A stretch of 13,066 bases of DNA from Planctomycetota bacterium. Lineage in GTDB: Bacteria; Planctomycetota; Brocadiia; SM23-32. This document shows positions 11,884-13,066 of this stretch, in pieces. Where the stretch lies: the NCBI GenBank assembly GCA_018334735.1, contig JAGXLK010000015.1:1-13066 (forward strand). The letters are read 5' to 3'. The notes beneath the pieces are model-generated. The model searched no databases, was not told where the DNA came from, and was given only the letters and a program-made list of their open reading frames with translations. Both the position numbers and the translations under genes were made by a program. Positions within the stretch are counted from its first letter, which is position 1. Each line of letters starts with the position of its first letter.

Positions 11884-13066
11884 CCTGCCTTTGCCCGTAC
11901 ACCTGCCTGCTCGCTCTCTCTCTTCATTTGTTCCAGCCGCCGGTCTAATTCCTCAAAATTCACCGCCAGTTTGTTGCTCACCCCATTCTCACGCATTGAA
12001 ATGCCATAGAGCGTTTCCGCTGCGCTCATCGTGCGTTTGTTGTGCGTCACGATGACAAACTGAGTATCATCCCTGTACTCGTCAAGCATTGAGAGGAATC
12101 GGCCAACATTAGCCTCATCCAGAGGCGCATCAACTTCATCCAACAGGCAGAACGGACTCGGCTTGGACTCGAAAATGGCGAACAGCAGAGCTACGGCTGA
12201 AAGCGCTTTCTCGCCGCCACTTAGAAGCGAAATCGACCGATTCTCTTTTCCGGGTGGCCGCACCTTTATTTCGATGCCCGCCTCCAATATGTCCTCTTCT
12301 TCCTCTTCCCCGTAATCGAGAATCAGGTCGCCGTTTCCTCCGCCGAAAAGCTTTCTGATCAGAACCTGGAAATTCTGGCGGACCGCTTCAAATGTCTCCC
12401 GGAAACTTTCTCGGCTCTTTGTGCTTAATTCGCGTATTATCTCGAGCTCGTGACGTCTTGCCTTTTCCAAATCCTCTTTTTGTTGTTTCAGGAATTCTGC
12501 GCGTGTCTCAAGTTCATCCTGCTCGCGGATAGCATCGAGATTTGCGCCGCCCATTCTCTCAACTTTTTTGCGCAGTTCGTCGGTGCGTTCGGCCACTTCG
12601 TCCCAGTTTGTCTCATCACTGTCAGCCATTGCCAGGGCTTCATCTCGAAGCTCAACAGCTTCTTCGAGCGGAACAACACGGGGGCCTTGATCTTCCTGCT
12701 TTTCTTCCTCAGAATTCTCCTGCTTGGCCTGGGCATACCACTGCGCCACCTTCTCGCCCGGAGCTTCCGGTTCAGCTTCGTAAAATTCTTCGATTTGGGC
12801 TTCCGTAAACAGCGGAGTCTCACGCCACTGTTCCGGTTCCAGCTCCACAGCTTCAAGATGGATTCCACATTCCTCAGCTGTTCTTTCTGCAAGACTATCC
12901 AGGCGCAGATTGACCTCGCTTTCCTTGAGTTGCAGTTCCTGGACCGCTTGATCCGCTTTATTTTGTTTTCTGCGGACCTCTTCAACACGTTCTTTCAAGG
13001 CCGAGATCTCGCGCGCGGTTTCTTCGGCTTTCCGCGACTTTTGCTCAAGGACTGCTTCGAGTTCTT
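11880..13066 (-). CDS. smc: Chromosome segregation protein SMC, C-terminal part (5' end beyond the right edge)
   Basis: The frame is open to the right edge without a stop; the TTG at 12998 is an internal leucine codon and the last bases read as more coiled coil. Numbering from that leucine, residues 1-50 are coiled coil, 50-135 an acidic segment, 136-215 the coiled coil leading to the head (ERMGGANLDAI at 147-157), then the C-terminal ATPase half: LLSGGEKALSAVALLFA signature (258-274), Walker B LLDEVDAPLDEANV (285-298) and the H-loop VIVTHNKRTM (315-324). SMC dimers with ScpA and ScpB form the bacterial condensin that loads on DNA and helps resolve chromosomes. The N-terminal Walker A half and hinge are outside the window. 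The acidic segment is longer than the corresponding stretch I recall from B. subtilis SMC. The gene converges with the phosphatase gene and shares 4 nt at the stop codons. Confidence 0.96.
   Translation of the reverse strand, partial: ELEAVLEQKSRKAEETAREISALKERVEEVRRKQNKADQAVQELQLKESEVNLRLDSLAERTAEECGIHLEAVELEPEQWRETPLFTEAQIEEFYEAEPEAPGEKVAQWYAQAKQENSEEEKQEDQGPRVVPLEEAVELRDEALAMADSDETNWDEVAERTDELRKKVERMGGANLDAIREQDELETRAEFLKQQKEDLEKARRHELEIIRELSTKSRESFRETFEAVRQNFQVLIRKLFGGGNGDLILDYGEEEEEDILEAGIEIKVRPPGKENRSISLLSGGEKALSAVALLFAIFESKPSPFCLLDEVDAPLDEANVGRFLSMLDEYRDDTQFVIVTHNKRTMSAAETLYGISMRENGVSNKLAVNFEELDRRLEQMKRESEQAGVRAKAG

Noticed and set aside
1..13066. Mobile elements, CRISPR arrays, tRNA or rRNA genes
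   Set aside because: Nothing resembling transposases, integrases, regular repeat-spacer arrays or cloverleaf RNAs was seen on either strand.

Overview
This 13 kb window looks like ordinary chromosome from an uncultivated bacterium, moderately GC-rich, compactly coded, and using Shine-Dalgarno (AGGAG-type) start signals. Biotin-dependent acetyl-CoA carboxylase subunits, an SMC condensin, a YihY-type membrane protein and a SpoIIE-type phosphatase all point to Bacteria. A 2-hydroxyacyl-CoA dehydratase-like iron-sulfur protein beside an ASKHA-type ATPase suggests an anaerobic or low-redox lifestyle. I cannot assign a phylum from sequence alone. There are no phage, transposon, CRISPR, tRNA or rRNA features.

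Left block, plus strand (1-3182): the 3' part of a YihY/BrkB-family membrane protein with a winged-helix tail (cut by the left edge), a class V PLP aminotransferase of the alanine/serine-glyoxylate type, and a cytosolic five-bladed beta-propeller glycosidase of GH117/GH43 type. Gaps of 36 and 23 nt suggest one transcription unit. A 259-nt spacer between convergent genes (3183-3441) holds a short hairpin and two imperfect copies of a GTCATTG...GGCGAAG element.

Middle block, minus strand (10591 down to 3442): an M24 proline peptidase with a clear promoter and ribosome binding site, accB (biotin carrier), accC (biotin carboxylase), a 943-residue fusion of a DUF1638 domain to a hydantoinase/oxoprolinase-A (HyuA-like) ATPase, and a 2-hydroxyacyl-CoA dehydratase D-component-like protein. 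The last two are 13 nt apart and use rare start codons (GTG, TTG), so they are probably one functional module. The peptidase-accB-accC order is the common one, but the efp gene often found between them is absent.

Right block: a divergent 320-nt intergenic region, a membrane-anchored PP2C/SpoIIE-type phosphatase on the plus strand, and the C-terminal part of SMC on the minus strand, overlapping the phosphatase tail by 4 nt and running off the right edge.

The best candidate for something undescribed is the DUF1638-HyuA fusion plus HgdB-like pair. It has the parts of an ATP-driven low-potential electron-transfer system (an ASKHA ATPase plus an Fe-S protein) but with a hydantoinase-type ATPase in place of the usual BcrAD/BadFG activator, and without the HyuB partner a real hydantoinase would need. 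The function is inferred, not shown.
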